Assembly: GCA_963700475.1 (NCBI GenBank)
Contig: CAVOXR010000005.1
Location: 62,001-126,000, forward strand
Source: Prado023 sp963700475
Lineage (GTDB): Bacteria; Actinomycetota; Actinomycetes; S36-B12; CAIYMF01
Reading direction: 5' to 3'
Length of the DNA stretch: 64,000 nt
Shown here: one piece after another, positions 44,590 through 53,038 of the stretch
Numbering within the stretch: position 1 is the first letter of the stretch
Layout of the letters: each line of letters starts with the position of its first letter
Notes under the pieces: generated by a model
Told to the model about the DNA's origin: nothing
Databases searched by the model: none
The model's input: the letters and a program-made list of their open reading frames with translations, nothing else
Program-made: the position numbers and the translations under genes

Positions 44590-46515
44590 ATGCTCACCAT
44601 TGCCAAACGTGTCGTCGTCGGTCGCCCGCTGGATTCGGATGCCGCTGGGCACGCCACACTGCCCAAGCGGCTCGCGCTGCCGATCTTCTGCTCGGACCCG
44701 TTGTCGTCAGTGGCGTACGCGACCCAGGAGATCCTGCTGGTCCTGGCCATCGGCGGGGCAGCGGCGCTCACCCTCACCCCGTGGGTGGGGCTGGCCGTCG
44801 TGTTCCTGCTGGTGGTCGTCGTCGCGTCCTACTCCAAGACCGTGTACGCCTATCCGGGTGGCGGTGGGGCGTACGCGGTGAGCAAGGAGAACCTCGGACA
44901 GACTCCCGCATTGATCGCGGCGTCGGCACTGATCGTGGACTACATCCTGACGGTGTCGGTGTCGGTGACCTCTGGTGTGTCGAACCTGGTGTCGGCGTTC
45001 CCTGATCTCGCCCCGCACACGCTGGCGATCTGTGTCGGGATCGTGGGGCTGCTGACGGCCGTGAACCTGCGGGGTCTGCGCGAGTCGGGGCGGGCGTTCG
45101 CAGCCCCCACCTACGCGTTCATCGCGGTGGTGCTGACGATGCTCGGGCTCGGCCTGTACAAGATCCTCTTCGGCGAGGGGGTGACGGCCGAGAGCGCGGG
45201 GTACACCGTGCATGGGGCGGACCTGACGAGTGCGGCGATGGTGTACCTGGTGCTTCGCGCGTTCGCGTCGGGTTGCACCGCCCTGACCGGGGTGGAGGCG
45301 ATCAGCAACGGGGTGCCGTTCTTCCGCAAGCCCCGGTCGCGCAACGCGGCCGTCACCCTGGTGGTGATGGGTGCCCTGGCGATCGTGATGTTCTACGGCG
45401 TGACCCTGCTGGCCACCTCGGCGGGCGTGAAGTACGCGGAGTACCCGGCCGAGCTGGGGCTTCCGCCGGACTACGTCCAGCAGACGGTCATCGCCCAGCT
45501 GGGCACCGCGGTGTTCGGTGCCGGGTCGTTCGGGTTCTACTTCCTACAGATCGCCACCATGCTGGTTCTGGTCCTGGCGGCCAACACCGCCTACAACGCG
45601 TTCCCGCAGATGGCCTCGGTGCTGGGTCGCGACGGCTTCCTGCCGCGCCAGCTCGGCCGCCGTGGTGATCGACTGGTGTTCAGCAACGGGATCATCCTGC
45701 TGGCGGCCTTCGCCGCGCTGCTGATCGTGGCGTTCGACGCGTCGGTGACCCGGCTGGTGCAGCTCTACATCCTCGGGGTCTTCCTGTCGTTCACCCTGTC
45801 GCAGTTCGGGATGGTCCGGCACTGGACGGGCGAGCTCCGCACGGCCACCACCGGACGGCGGGGCCTGCACGCGTCGCGGGTCATCAACTTCGTCGGCGCG
45901 TCGGTGACCTCGCTGGTCCTGGTGATCGTCATCTTCACCAAGTTCAGCCACGGTGCGTGGATCGTGATGGTGGCGATCCCGGTGTTCGTGGGCCTGATGC
46001 TGGGCATCAAGCGCCACTACGAGACGGCCGACCTGCGGCTGTCGCCCCCTGAGGGCGGCGTCCGGCTGCCCAGCCGGGTGCACGCGGTGGTGCTGATCAG
46101 CCGGCTGAACGCCCCCGCCCTGCAGGCCCTCGCATACGCGCGGGCGACCCGACCCAGCACGATCGCGGGCCTGCACGTCGAGCTCGACCCGGACTTCACC
46201 GCCCGGCTTGAGGCCGAGTGGTTGAACCGGCAGATCCCGGTCCCGCTGACCGTCGTGGCCTCCCCGTACCGCGATGTCACGGGCCCGGTCCTGGACTACG
46301 TCCGCAACATCCGACGGGAGAGCCAGCGCGACATCGTCGCCGTGTTCGTCCCCGAGTACGTGGTGCGGCGCTGGTGGGAGCACCTGCTGCACAACCAGTC
46401 CGCACTGCGGCTCAAGACCCGCCTGCTGTTCCTTCCGGGCGTTATCGTGATCAGCGTGCCCCTGATCCTGGACGCCGTCGACGAACCGGACCGCATGGTC
46501 GAAATGCGCGCATGA
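44590..46515 (+). CDS. KimA-like APC-family potassium permease
   Basis: A 641-residue transporter. About 12 membrane helices occupy residues 28-465, starting PIFCSDPLSSVAYATQEIL with VYAYPGGGGAYAVSKENLG in the third helix region. A cytoplasmic domain (SRVHAVVLISRLNAPALQAL to the end) follows. This APC core plus C-terminal nucleotide-binding-like domain is the plan of KimA, the proton-coupled K+ importer controlled by c-di-AMP. The next two overlapping genes are a KdpD-like kinase and KdpE-like regulator, which supports K+ as substrate. Confidence 0.85.
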   Translation: MLTIAKRVVVGRPLDSDAAGHATLPKRLALPIFCSDPLSSVAYATQEILLVLAIGGAAALTLTPWVGLAVVFLLVVVVASYSKTVYAYPGGGGAYAVSKENLGQTPALIAASALIVDYILTVSVSVTSGVSNLVSAFPDLAPHTLAICVGIVGLLTAVNLRGLRESGRAFAAPTYAFIAVVLTMLGLGLYKILFGEGVTAESAGYTVHGADLTSAAMVYLVLRAFASGCTALTGVEAISNGVPFFRKPRSRNAAVTLVVMGALAIVMFYGVTLLATSAGVKYAEYPAELGLPPDYVQQTVIAQLGTAVFGAGSFGFYFLQIATMLVLVLAANTAYNAFPQMASVLGRDGFLPRQLGRRGDRLVFSNGIILLAAFAALLIVAFDASVTRLVQLYILGVFLSFTLSQFGMVRHWTGELRTATTGRRGLHASRVINFVGASVTSLVLVIVIFTKFSHGAWIVMVAIPVFVGLMLGIKRHYETADLRLSPPEGGVRLPSRVHAVVLISRLNAPALQALAYARATRPSTIAGLHVELDPDFTARLEAEWLNRQIPVPLTVVASPYRDVTGPVLDYVRNIRRESQRDIVAVFVPEYVVRRWWEHLLHNQSALRLKTRLLFLPGVIVISVPLILDAVDEPDRMVEMRA

Positions 46516-47858
46516 GCCAGGGGGTGTCGCCGAGCACGACGGCGAGATGGCGACGCCGACCCCTGGTTGTCGGCCTGGCCATCCTGACGATCGTTGCCAC
46601 CATTGCCGTGGCCACCGCCATGCGCCCGGTGGGACTGGCCGAGGTCCTGCTGCTCGTTCTGGTCGAGGTGGTCGTCGTCTCGCTGTTCGCCGGCCGAACG
46701 ATGACCGCTGCCACCGCTGTCGGGGCAGTCCTCGCGGTCAACTGGTTCCTCGTCCCGCCCTATGGCACGCTCCAGATCCAGGTCCAGGAGAACTGGGTCT
46801 ACCTCGCGGTGTTCCTGCTGCTGGCCGTGGGCGTCAGCACGCTCGTGGAGGTGGTCCTCGGCTCCGAGCGGGCCGCAGCGGCTGCAACCGCTCGGGAGGC
46901 GGTTGTCTCCGAGGTCCTGCGACCGGATTCGGCCTCGGCCGCCGACTCGTTGAAGGCGTTCCGATCGGCGCTGGATCTCGACGACGCCGTGCTGCGTGCG
47001 CCGACCACGGGCGAGGTCCTCATGAGCAGCACCAGGGACGAGGTCCCGCGGCGGCCCGCGGACGCCGTGATCGATGTCGAGGTCGCCCCCGGGTTCCGGG
47101 TGGTCGGCCACGGTGCGGAGATCATGGGGGTCAACCGTGAGTTCGCCGACACCCTTGCGACCGCGGTGGTCCGCGCGTGGGAGAGCCAGGAGCTGGTGGC
47201 CGAGCAGGAGCGGTCGGCGCGCCTGGCGGAGATCGACCGGGCCCGCGCCACCCTCCTGGCGAGCATCGGACACGACCTGCGGACCCCGTTGGCCGGGATG
47301 CGGGTGTCGGCCGATGCACTGCTGATGACCGAGGGGACGCTCAGTGAGGCCGATCGGGCCGAACTGGTTGGCGGCCTGCGGCAGTCGGCGATCAGGCTCG
47401 ATGAGGTCCTCGGGGCGCTGCTGGACTCCTCGCGGATCGAGGCCGGTGCGCTGCAGGTGGACAAGCGCCCTGCCGACCTCGAGGAGGTCGCGCAACGGGC
47501 CGTGGCCGTGTGGACGTGCCCCCGGATCAGCCTGGTCCCCGTGCGGCATCCTGTCGTCGCCGTCACAGACGCCGTGCTCCTCGAGCGCATCGTGGCGAAC
47601 CTCGTGGCCAACGCCCTCACGCACACGCCACAGGACTCCCCGGTCGAGGTCGTCGTGGGCGAGGGGACGGGGGGCGCGTCGGTGGCGGTGATCGATCACG
47701 GTCCGGGACTCGCGGCCGACTCGGCCGACGTGGGCCGAAGCCGCCACGGCATGGGGCTGCTGATCGTCGACCGCCTCGCCGATCTCATCGGCGCGCACAC
47801 CACCTACGACGAGACCCCGGGGGGCGGGCTCACGGCCACCGTGCGGGTGCCCTCGTGA
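46512..47858 (+). CDS. KdpD-like sensor histidine kinase lacking the N-terminal KdpD/Usp region
   Basis: A 448-residue kinase. The KdpD-type DUF4118 membrane region (residues 18-115, with NWFLVPPYGTLQI) is at the very N-terminus, followed by a short GAF-like part, HisKA with His254 (SIGHDLRTPLAGM) and a catalytic domain with N-box ANLVANALTH and DHGPGLAAD. Full KdpD carries a 400-residue sensor upstream, absent here, so the protein would sense through the membrane part. ATG 46512 overlaps the permease stop as ATGA. Confidence 0.87.
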   Translation: MSQGVSPSTTARWRRRPLVVGLAILTIVATIAVATAMRPVGLAEVLLLVLVEVVVVSLFAGRTMTAATAVGAVLAVNWFLVPPYGTLQIQVQENWVYLAVFLLLAVGVSTLVEVVLGSERAAAAATAREAVVSEVLRPDSASAADSLKAFRSALDLDDAVLRAPTTGEVLMSSTRDEVPRRPADAVIDVEVAPGFRVVGHGAEIMGVNREFADTLATAVVRAWESQELVAEQERSARLAEIDRARATLLASIGHDLRTPLAGMRVSADALLMTEGTLSEADRAELVGGLRQSAIRLDEVLGALLDSSRIEAGALQVDKRPADLEEVAQRAVAVWTCPRISLVPVRHPVVAVTDAVLLERIVANLVANALTHTPQDSPVEVVVGEGTGGASVAVIDHGPGLAADSADVGRSRHGMGLLIVDRLADLIGAHTTYDETPGGGLTATVRVPS

Positions 47859-48526
47859 GGATCCTGCTGGTCGAGGATGACCACTCCGTGCGCCGATCCC
47901 TGGCCATCGCCCTGCGCGCTCAGGGCTTCACGGTCTTCGATGTGCCTGACGCCCGCGGCGCACGTCGGGCAGTCGGATCGATGCGCTACGACGTCATCCT
48001 GCTGGACCTGGGCCTGCCCGACGAGGACGGGATCCGGCTGCTTCCGGACCTGCGTAGGGACCACGACGGGCCGATCGTCGTGCTGTCCGCCCGCCGCGAC
48101 CAGTCGGACAAGGTGGCCGCCCTCGACGCCGGGGCCGACGACTACATGACAAAGCCCTTCGGCCTCCCCGAGCTCCTGGCCCGGATCCGGGCCGTGGGTC
48201 GACGCTCCGGGGTGGTGGAGGTGGTCAGGACGCCGCTGTTCGCCGTCGACCTGGCTCGGCAGGAGGTGACCGACATGCAGGGGCAGGCGGTGGCGCTCAC
48301 GGCGACCGAGTGGGCGGTCCTGGCCGTGCTCGCCCGCGCCGGCGGCGCCCCAGTCAGTCCGGAGGACCTGCTGGCCCAGGTGTGGGGGGAGGACGAACCC
48401 AGCCACCGCAACTACGTACGCGTGTACATGAACACCCTGCGCCGCAAGCTGGAGCCGGTGCCGTCCGAACCGGTCTGCCTGCTCAGCCAACCGGGGCGCG
48501 GGTACTGGCTGCGGCTCGCCGACTGA
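47855..48526 (+). CDS. KdpE-like OmpR-family response regulator
   Basis: A 223-residue regulator. The receiver has acidic E7-D8-D9 (LLVEDDHSV), phospho-acceptor Asp51 (VILLDLGLPDEDG) and Lys in DDYMTKPFG. The winged HTH is at 130-223 (LTATEWAVLAVLARAGGAPV, HRNYVRVYMNTLRRKLEP). GTG 47855 overlaps the kinase stop as GTGA. It probably binds the 11-bp direct repeat upstream of the permease, making the three genes a self-controlled K+ supply unit. Confidence 0.9.
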   Translation: MRILLVEDDHSVRRSLAIALRAQGFTVFDVPDARGARRAVGSMRYDVILLDLGLPDEDGIRLLPDLRRDHDGPIVVLSARRDQSDKVAALDAGADDYMTKPFGLPELLARIRAVGRRSGVVEVVRTPLFAVDLARQEVTDMQGQAVALTATEWAVLAVLARAGGAPVSPEDLLAQVWGEDEPSHRNYVRVYMNTLRRKLEPVPSEPVCLLSQPGRGYWLRLAD

Positions 48527-48542
48527 GTCGGGGCGCTCGGGC

Positions 48543-48606
48543 CGACCCGGACGCGGAGGCCCTGGGGGTCGCGGTCGACCCGGACGCGGAGGCCCTGGGG
48601 TCGCGG
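48543..48606. repeat. 33-bp tandem repeat downstream of the KdpE-like gene
   Basis: CGACCCGGACGCGGAGGCCC followed by TGGGGGTCGCGG (48543-48574) returns from 48576 with one G fewer. The repeat starts 17 bp past the stop codon and ends 56 bp before the enoyl-CoA hydratase start. It is GC-rich; no protein frame runs through it. Confidence 0.75.
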
Positions 48607-48661
48607 GCTAGTGTCGAGGCCCACATCCGCAGAACGCCCACCCCAGCGAAGGAATCCCCGC

Positions 48662-49351
48662 ATGAACGACCTGGTCGGCTACCACCTCGAGGACGGCATC
48701 GCCACCCTGACCCTGGACAACGGGAAGGTGAACGCCGTCTCGCCGGAGGTCATCGCGGCCTTCCACGCGGCGCTGGACCGGGCCGAGGCAGACAAGGCCG
48801 TGGTCATCATCACCGGAACCCCGGGGATCCTGTCCGGCGGCTACGACCTGAAGGTGATGACCTCAGGCCCTCAGAACGCGATCGCCCTGGTCGCGGCCGG
48901 CTCCGGCCTCGCGCGCCGGATGCTCGCGCACCCGTTCCCGATCATCGTCGCCTGCACGGGCCACGCGGTGGCCAAGGGGGCGTTCATCCTGCTCTCGGCC
49001 GACTACCGGGTGGGCGTCGAGGGCCCGTTCCGGATCGGCCTCAACGAGGTGCAGATCGGGATGACCATGCACCACGTCGGCATCGAGCTGGCGCGAGATC
49101 GGCTGCGCAAGTCCTACTTCAACCGCTGCGTGATCAACGCCGAGATGTTCGAGCCTCAGGAGGCCGTGCAGGCCGGGTTCCTCGACGCGGTCGTGGCGCC
49201 CGACGAGCTGATGCCGGCTGCCCTGGCGATGGCCGAGCAGTTGAAGAAGCTGAACATGACCGCGCACGCGAACACCAAAGTGAAGGCGCGCAGGGCGTTC
49301 CTGGAGACTCTCGACTGGGCGATCGAGGAGGACAAGCTCCACGCCCTGTAA
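48662..49351 (+). CDS. Enoyl-CoA hydratase/isomerase family protein
   Basis: A 229-residue crotonase. The oxyanion pocket is formed by GILSGGYDLKVM (first half) and CTGHAVAKGAFILLSADYRV (second half). Neither Glu of true enoyl-CoA hydratases (E144, E164) is obvious: the second region reads IGLNEVQIGMTMHHVG, with one Glu. It may be an isomerase or another crotonase activity. GAAGGAA before ATG 48662. Stand-alone gene. Confidence 0.85.
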   Translation: MNDLVGYHLEDGIATLTLDNGKVNAVSPEVIAAFHAALDRAEADKAVVIITGTPGILSGGYDLKVMTSGPQNAIALVAAGSGLARRMLAHPFPIIVACTGHAVAKGAFILLSADYRVGVEGPFRIGLNEVQIGMTMHHVGIELARDRLRKSYFNRCVINAEMFEPQEAVQAGFLDAVVAPDELMPAALAMAEQLKKLNMTAHANTKVKARRAFLETLDWAIEEDKLHAL

Positions 49352-49489
49352 CCCCCCCGCCCCGCCGCCGCCGCCCCGCCCCGCCGCCCCGCCCCCCAAA
49401 CCCTCCATTCTGGTTCAGATCCTCCAAGCCAAACGGGAGGGTCTGACCCTTGCTGGAGGGTCTGGTCAGGTGGGGCGCCGGCCCGAGGG
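49352..49489. other. Low-complexity C/CCG-rich spacer with short repeats
   Basis: 49352-49400 is almost pure C with CCG and CCCCG units. ACCCTCC near 49398 and GGAGGGT near 49436 can pair. GGTCAGGTGGGGCGCCGGC occurs at 49464-49482 and again at 49488-49506, the second copy reaching into the DoxX gene's last codons. Probably the terminator zone for the two convergent genes. Confidence 0.5.
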
Positions 49490-49924
49490 TCAGGTGGGGC
49501 GCCGGCTTGCGCGCCAGGCTGCCCAGGCGCCGGTGGACCACAGGGCCCAGACGACGAGGATCGGCTGGAAGAACAGTCGGATCAGCCTTGCTTGGTCGGT
49601 GTCGAGGCCGAAGGCGTCGGTTCCCGTCACGTACTGCGAGATGTTGCCGGGGAACACCGCGACGAAGAACGCGGCCACGATCCAGCCGACCGGGACCCGG
49701 TACCGGGGCAGGGCGATCAGCGCGAGCCCGAGGGCGATCTCGACGACCCCCGAGGCGACGACGACGAAGTCCGGGTCGAGGGGTATCCAGGTGGGTACCT
49801 GGGCCTGGAAGGCCTCACGCTGAGTCGTGAGGTGACCTATGCCGGTCATGATCAGGAACGCCCCGAGGATGAGCCTCGCGACCGTCCTCGGCAGCGACGA
49901 TGGGGCTGGCGAGGACGAGGGCAA
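49490..49924 (-). CDS. DoxX-family membrane protein
   Basis: A 144-residue membrane protein with four helices: RLILGAFLIMTGIGHLTTQR (residues 17-36), FVVVASGVVEIALGLALIAL, VGWIVAAFFVAVFPGNISQY, and FFQPILVVWALWSTGAWAAW. This is the DoxX pattern. Members are linked to redox balance or oxidative stress, though most have no proven reaction. It lies just before the nitronate monooxygenase in the same direction, 40 bp apart. Confidence 0.85.
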   Translation of the reverse strand: MPSSSPAPSSLPRTVARLILGAFLIMTGIGHLTTQREAFQAQVPTWIPLDPDFVVVASGVVEIALGLALIALPRYRVPVGWIVAAFFVAVFPGNISQYVTGTDAFGLDTDQARLIRLFFQPILVVWALWSTGAWAAWRASRRPT

Positions 49925-49964
49925 AGGGTCTCCTGGGGTTGGATCGCGCGGGATGCGCCCTCAG

Positions 49965-50954
49965 TCAAACACCCGGGGCCCCGTCCAGCATCCCCGTCAG
50001 CCGGCCGCGGATGATCTCCTCGGCCTCGGACATGATCCGGTCGATCAGCTCCTTGCACGTGGGGATGTCGTGGATGAGCCCGGCGACCATGCCGCAGGAC
50101 CACGCGCCGGCGTCCATGTCACCCTCGATCATGATCCGCGGGTAGACCCCGGCGACCTGCTCGATGATGTCCTCGAACCTGAGGTCGGAGCCCATGTCGC
50201 GCTCCTTCTCCAGCAGCTGCTCCACGGCGGCGTTGACCATGACCCGCTCGGTGTTGCGCAACGGGCGCATGACCAGCCGGGTGTCGAGCTCGGAGGCGGC
50301 GACGATGGCGTCCTTGACCCGCTGGTGGACCGGGGCCTCCTGCGTGGCGATGAATCGCGTGCCCATGTTGATGCCGTCGGCGCCCATCGCCAGAGACGCG
50401 ACCAGGCTGCGCCCGTCGGCCTGGCCGCCGGACGCCACGAACGGGATCTCGAGCTCGTCGGCGGCGCGCGGCAGCAGGATCATGTTCGGCACGTCGTCCT
50501 CGCCCGGGTGACCGCCGCACTCGAAGCCATCGACCGAGACGGCGTCGCAGCCGATCGACTGGGCCTTGAGCGCGTGCCGCACGGACGTGCACTTGTGGAT
50601 CACCGTGACCCCGGCGCCCTTCAGGTAGGGCAGGACCGCCTCGGGGTTGCGCCCCGCGGTCTCGACCACGGGAACGCCGCCCTCGATGATCGCGCGCACG
50701 TAGCCGGGGTAGTCCGGGGATGCGACGGTCGGCAGGAACGTGAGGTTGACCCCGAACGGCTTGTCGGTCATCTCCCGGCAGCGGGCGATCTCGGCGGCCA
50801 GTGCCTCCGGTGTCCGCTGGGTGAGTCCGGTGATGATGCCCAGGCCGCCGGCGTTGGACACCGCCGCAGCCAGTTCGGCGAACCCCACGTAGTGCATGCC
50901 GCCCTGGATGATCGGGTGCTCGATGCCCAGCAGATCCGTGATTCGAGTCCTCAT
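49965..50954 (-). CDS. Nitronate monooxygenase family (NPD-like) flavoprotein
   Basis: A 329-residue FMN-dependent TIM-barrel protein. Motifs are HPIIQGGMHYVGFAELAAAV at the start, SVDGFECGGHPGEDDV (catalytic His and FMN loop), and FVASGGQADGRSLVASLAMG and ADGINMGTRFIATQEAPVH (phosphate-binding). It oxidises alkyl nitronates such as propionate-3-nitronate, or acts as an enoyl reductase in FabK-like relatives. ATG 50954 starts directly with the conserved segment. Confidence 0.9.
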   Translation of the reverse strand: MRTRITDLLGIEHPIIQGGMHYVGFAELAAAVSNAGGLGIITGLTQRTPEALAAEIARCREMTDKPFGVNLTFLPTVASPDYPGYVRAIIEGGVPVVETAGRNPEAVLPYLKGAGVTVIHKCTSVRHALKAQSIGCDAVSVDGFECGGHPGEDDVPNMILLPRAADELEIPFVASGGQADGRSLVASLAMGADGINMGTRFIATQEAPVHQRVKDAIVAASELDTRLVMRPLRNTERVMVNAAVEQLLEKERDMGSDLRFEDIIEQVAGVYPRIMIEGDMDAGAWSCGMVAGLIHDIPTCKELIDRIMSEAEEIIRGRLTGMLDGAPGV

Positions 50955-51291
50955 GAGCCCACACTGCCACAGCGGTGGTGGCCCCCGACGAGGGGTGCCG
51001 GGAACTGGGCTGTCCGCTCAACGGGGCTGGATCACGGCAGCAGGGACAGAGTCGCCCGGCCTCCCCAGCCGATGACCTCCTGGTGGGCCGTCCGGCCCGC
51101 ACCCGACGCCATGCAGGCGTGACCCGGCCACCCGGAGTCGAACGACCCGAGGTCGGCACTGCCCGGGTGGTGGGGGACTCCCGTGGCGCGGGCAGCCACC
51201 CCGTGACGGCTGTCGTGGGCTGTTGACTCCGCGCTGGGGCGCCAGACGTGGCGCCGCCGGGCCACTTCCGGACCCGGCGGCCCTGGGGGCA
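50955..51291. other. Intergenic region with one inverted repeat
   Basis: About 340 bp without a gene. CCACCCGG (51128-51135) and CCGGGTGG (51163-51170) are complementary with a 27-base loop and could end the transcript of the SRPBCC gene. GGAGTCGAACGACC nearby looks tRNA-like but does not fold as one. Confidence 0.4.
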
Positions 51292-51735
51292 TCAGGCGGC
51301 TGCCTTGGCCTCGACCCCCGCCTTGAGGCTGGCGAGCATCTCGTCAAGGAACGGCTCATGCTCCTTGACCATCATCCCCTCGATGCGCCCGCCCGCGACC
51401 GGGAGCCCCACGTGCCATTCGCCCTCGGCGGTCACCTTCGTGCCGCTCTTGACGGGTGCGAACGTGAACGTCCATGTCGGCTTCTCCATGAAGAAGTGGA
51501 CCTGGGCGACGATGCGCTGGCCGGGGACGACCTCGGTGTACTCGAGCCCGCCCTCCAGGTGGAAGCCCAGGAAGTGCGAGTACATGCGCGCCGAGGTGCC
51601 GACCCCGTCGGGCTTGATATCGACCTCAGCCAGGCCCACATCCTTGGCCTTCCACAGCTTCGTGATGTCCAGCGCGTAGTCGAACACCCTGTCGACCGGG
51701 GCGTGGACCGTGATGCTGCGTGTCAACTTTGCCAT
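51292..51735 (-). CDS. SRPBCC-family protein
   Basis: A 147-residue START-like single domain: SITVHAPVDRVFDYALDITK is the first strand and helix; the EYTEVVPGQRIVAQVHFFME strand pair and the KEHEPFLDEMLASLKAGVEA helix complete the fold. Such proteins bind hydrophobic ligands or catalyse cyclisation. ATG 51735 fits the domain start; the frame continues upstream without homology. Confidence 0.8.
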   Translation of the reverse strand: MAKLTRSITVHAPVDRVFDYALDITKLWKAKDVGLAEVDIKPDGVGTSARMYSHFLGFHLEGGLEYTEVVPGQRIVAQVHFFMEKPTWTFTFAPVKSGTKVTAEGEWHVGLPVAGGRIEGMMVKEHEPFLDEMLASLKAGVEAKAAA

Positions 51736-51907
51736 TGGTTTCACCCCCTTCCACCTCCCACGGTAGGCAGGCGGGAGGGGCCGGACCAGAGGCGATCGGC
51801 TCTTGTGGAGGATTCGGACCGTTGGGTCTTCGAAGGATGGCGGGCCTGGTGTCGCGGGCTGCAGGCCGGGCATCTCCCCGGGCTGAGCGTCGGCGACCTC
51901 GTGCCCC

Positions 51908-52060
51908 TAGGAGACCTTCTCCCAGGGGCCCGTCATGTCGGCCGCGGTGACGCCGGACTCCTGCATGGCCGCACGCAGGGCGGGGTCGTTGCGGAAGCCC
52001 TCCATCGCTTCAGCATCGGGGAACTCGAGGACGACCGGGTCGTCGACCAGGCGGCACCGG
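51908..52060 (-). pseudogene. C-terminal remnant of a small alpha/beta-barrel-like protein
   Basis: Reads DPVVLEFPDAEAMEGFRNDP, then ALRAAMQESGVTAADMTGPW and EKVS before the stop. The strand-helix pattern looks like the end of a DUF1330 or monooxygenase-like barrel, but the first half and start codon are missing, cut off near the promoter of the next operon. Family assignment is uncertain. Confidence 0.4.
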
Positions 52061-52138
52061 GCTCACCGTGGAGTGGCTCGCCGGGCCCCCCCGGTTGGGG
52101 CGGCGGGAGGTGCCCTCGATTTGACTCGGAGGTGCAAC

Positions 52139-52156
52139 TACGTAATACATTACGTA
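52139..52156. promoter_or_regulatory. Perfect 18-bp palindrome, predicted MarR operator
   Basis: TACGTAATACATTACGTA: eight-base arms around AC. It ends one base before the ATG of the MarR gene at 52158, in an AT-rich island of an otherwise GC-rich region. Binding here would block transcription initiation and also cover the translation start. Confidence 0.7.
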
Positions 52157-52157
52157 T

Positions 52158-52649
52158 ATGAGGGACGACGAACTCCTGGCGACTCGGGCCGAGGCCTTCG
52201 GATCGCTCTTCGTGCTCATGCAGCACCTGTCGCGCAGGGCCGACAGCGAGCTTGCCGACCTCGGGCTCACCACGCGCCAGTGGCTGCTCCTGGCGGTCCT
52301 GACCAACGGGTTCCCCGGTTACAGCCCCTCGCTGAGTGAGGCCGCCGAGAAGTACGGCAGCTCACGTCAGAACGTCAAGCAGGTCGCCCTCGGGCTCGAG
52401 GCTCGAGGATTCGTGCGGCTCGTGCAGGACCCGGCCGATGCCCGGACCACGCGGATCGAGGTGACCGATCGGGTGCGCGACTTCGACGAGCCCGAGATGG
52501 TCGAACGCACCCAGGGCATGCTCGACGACGCCTTCATCGGCCTCACGCCTGATGAGACCGGCGAGTTGCTCGAGCTCCTGCGCCGTTGGCTCGCGGGACT
52601 CACCACCCCCAGCACCACCCCCACCCAAGGAGAGGAACAACGCTCGTGA
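52158..52649 (+). CDS. MarR-family transcriptional regulator
   Basis: A 163-residue winged-HTH protein: LADLGLTTRQWLLLAVLTNG, recognition helix KYGSSRQNVKQVALGLEARG, wing DPADARTTRIEVTDRV. GGAGG lies 25 bases upstream, too far for normal use, so the mRNA may be leaderless. The operator palindrome touches the start, implying autorepression. Its TGA overlaps the GTG of the next membrane gene; the third gene is likewise overlapped, making a tight three-gene operon. Confidence 0.85.
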   Translation: MRDDELLATRAEAFGSLFVLMQHLSRRADSELADLGLTTRQWLLLAVLTNGFPGYSPSLSEAAEKYGSSRQNVKQVALGLEARGFVRLVQDPADARTTRIEVTDRVRDFDEPEMVERTQGMLDDAFIGLTPDETGELLELLRRWLAGLTTPSTTPTQGEEQRS

Positions 52650-53038
52650 CTCGCGTCGCGCTGGCAGCGGCGATCGCTGCGCATGGAGTGATCCACCTCA
52701 TCGGATTCGTCGTCCCGTGGCAGGTGGCCGCCGTCGCGGGGTTCCCGTACCGCACCACGGTCCTGGACGGCACGGCCGACCTCGGCGAGATCGGTGTGCG
52801 CGTGGTCGGGATCCTGTGGCTCGCGTGCGCGATCGGCTTCATCGTGGCCGCGGTCGGCATCGTCCGTCGCTCGGCCTGGGCGCTGCGGCTCACGGCAACA
52901 CTCGCCACGGTGTCCCTCGTGGTGTGCGTGGTCGGGCTCCCGGAGACAGCGATGGGGATCGCCGTCAACGCGGTCATCCTGGGCGGTGTGGCATGGGTCG
53001 CCCGCTCACGAACCCACATGGTGGAGGTGGCAACGTGA
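52646..53038 (+). CDS. Four-helix membrane protein, unknown function
   Basis: A 130-residue protein with helices at about residues 3-30, 47-72, 78-98 and 102-120. It opens VALAAAIAAHGVIHLIGFVV, with His at 13 and 17 in the first helix. GTG 52646 overlaps the MarR stop as GTGA, with AAGGAGAGG upstream. No family recognised; coupling to MarR and to the DUF6544-like gene suggests a shared stress or envelope role. Confidence 0.65.
   Translation: MTRVALAAAIAAHGVIHLIGFVVPWQVAAVAGFPYRTTVLDGTADLGEIGVRVVGILWLACAIGFIVAAVGIVRRSAWALRLTATLATVSLVVCVVGLPETAMGIAVNAVILGGVAWVARSRTHMVEVAT

Noticed and set aside
48662..49351. Linking the enoyl-CoA hydratase to the K+ operon as a fourth gene
   Set aside because: A 135-bp gap with a tandem repeat and its own RBS separates them, and there is no functional link.
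51125..51180. GGAGTCGAACGACC resembles the T-arm of a tRNA on the minus strand
   Set aside because: The five bases either side of TTCGACT do not pair, and no anticodon arm or acceptor stem can be drawn around it.
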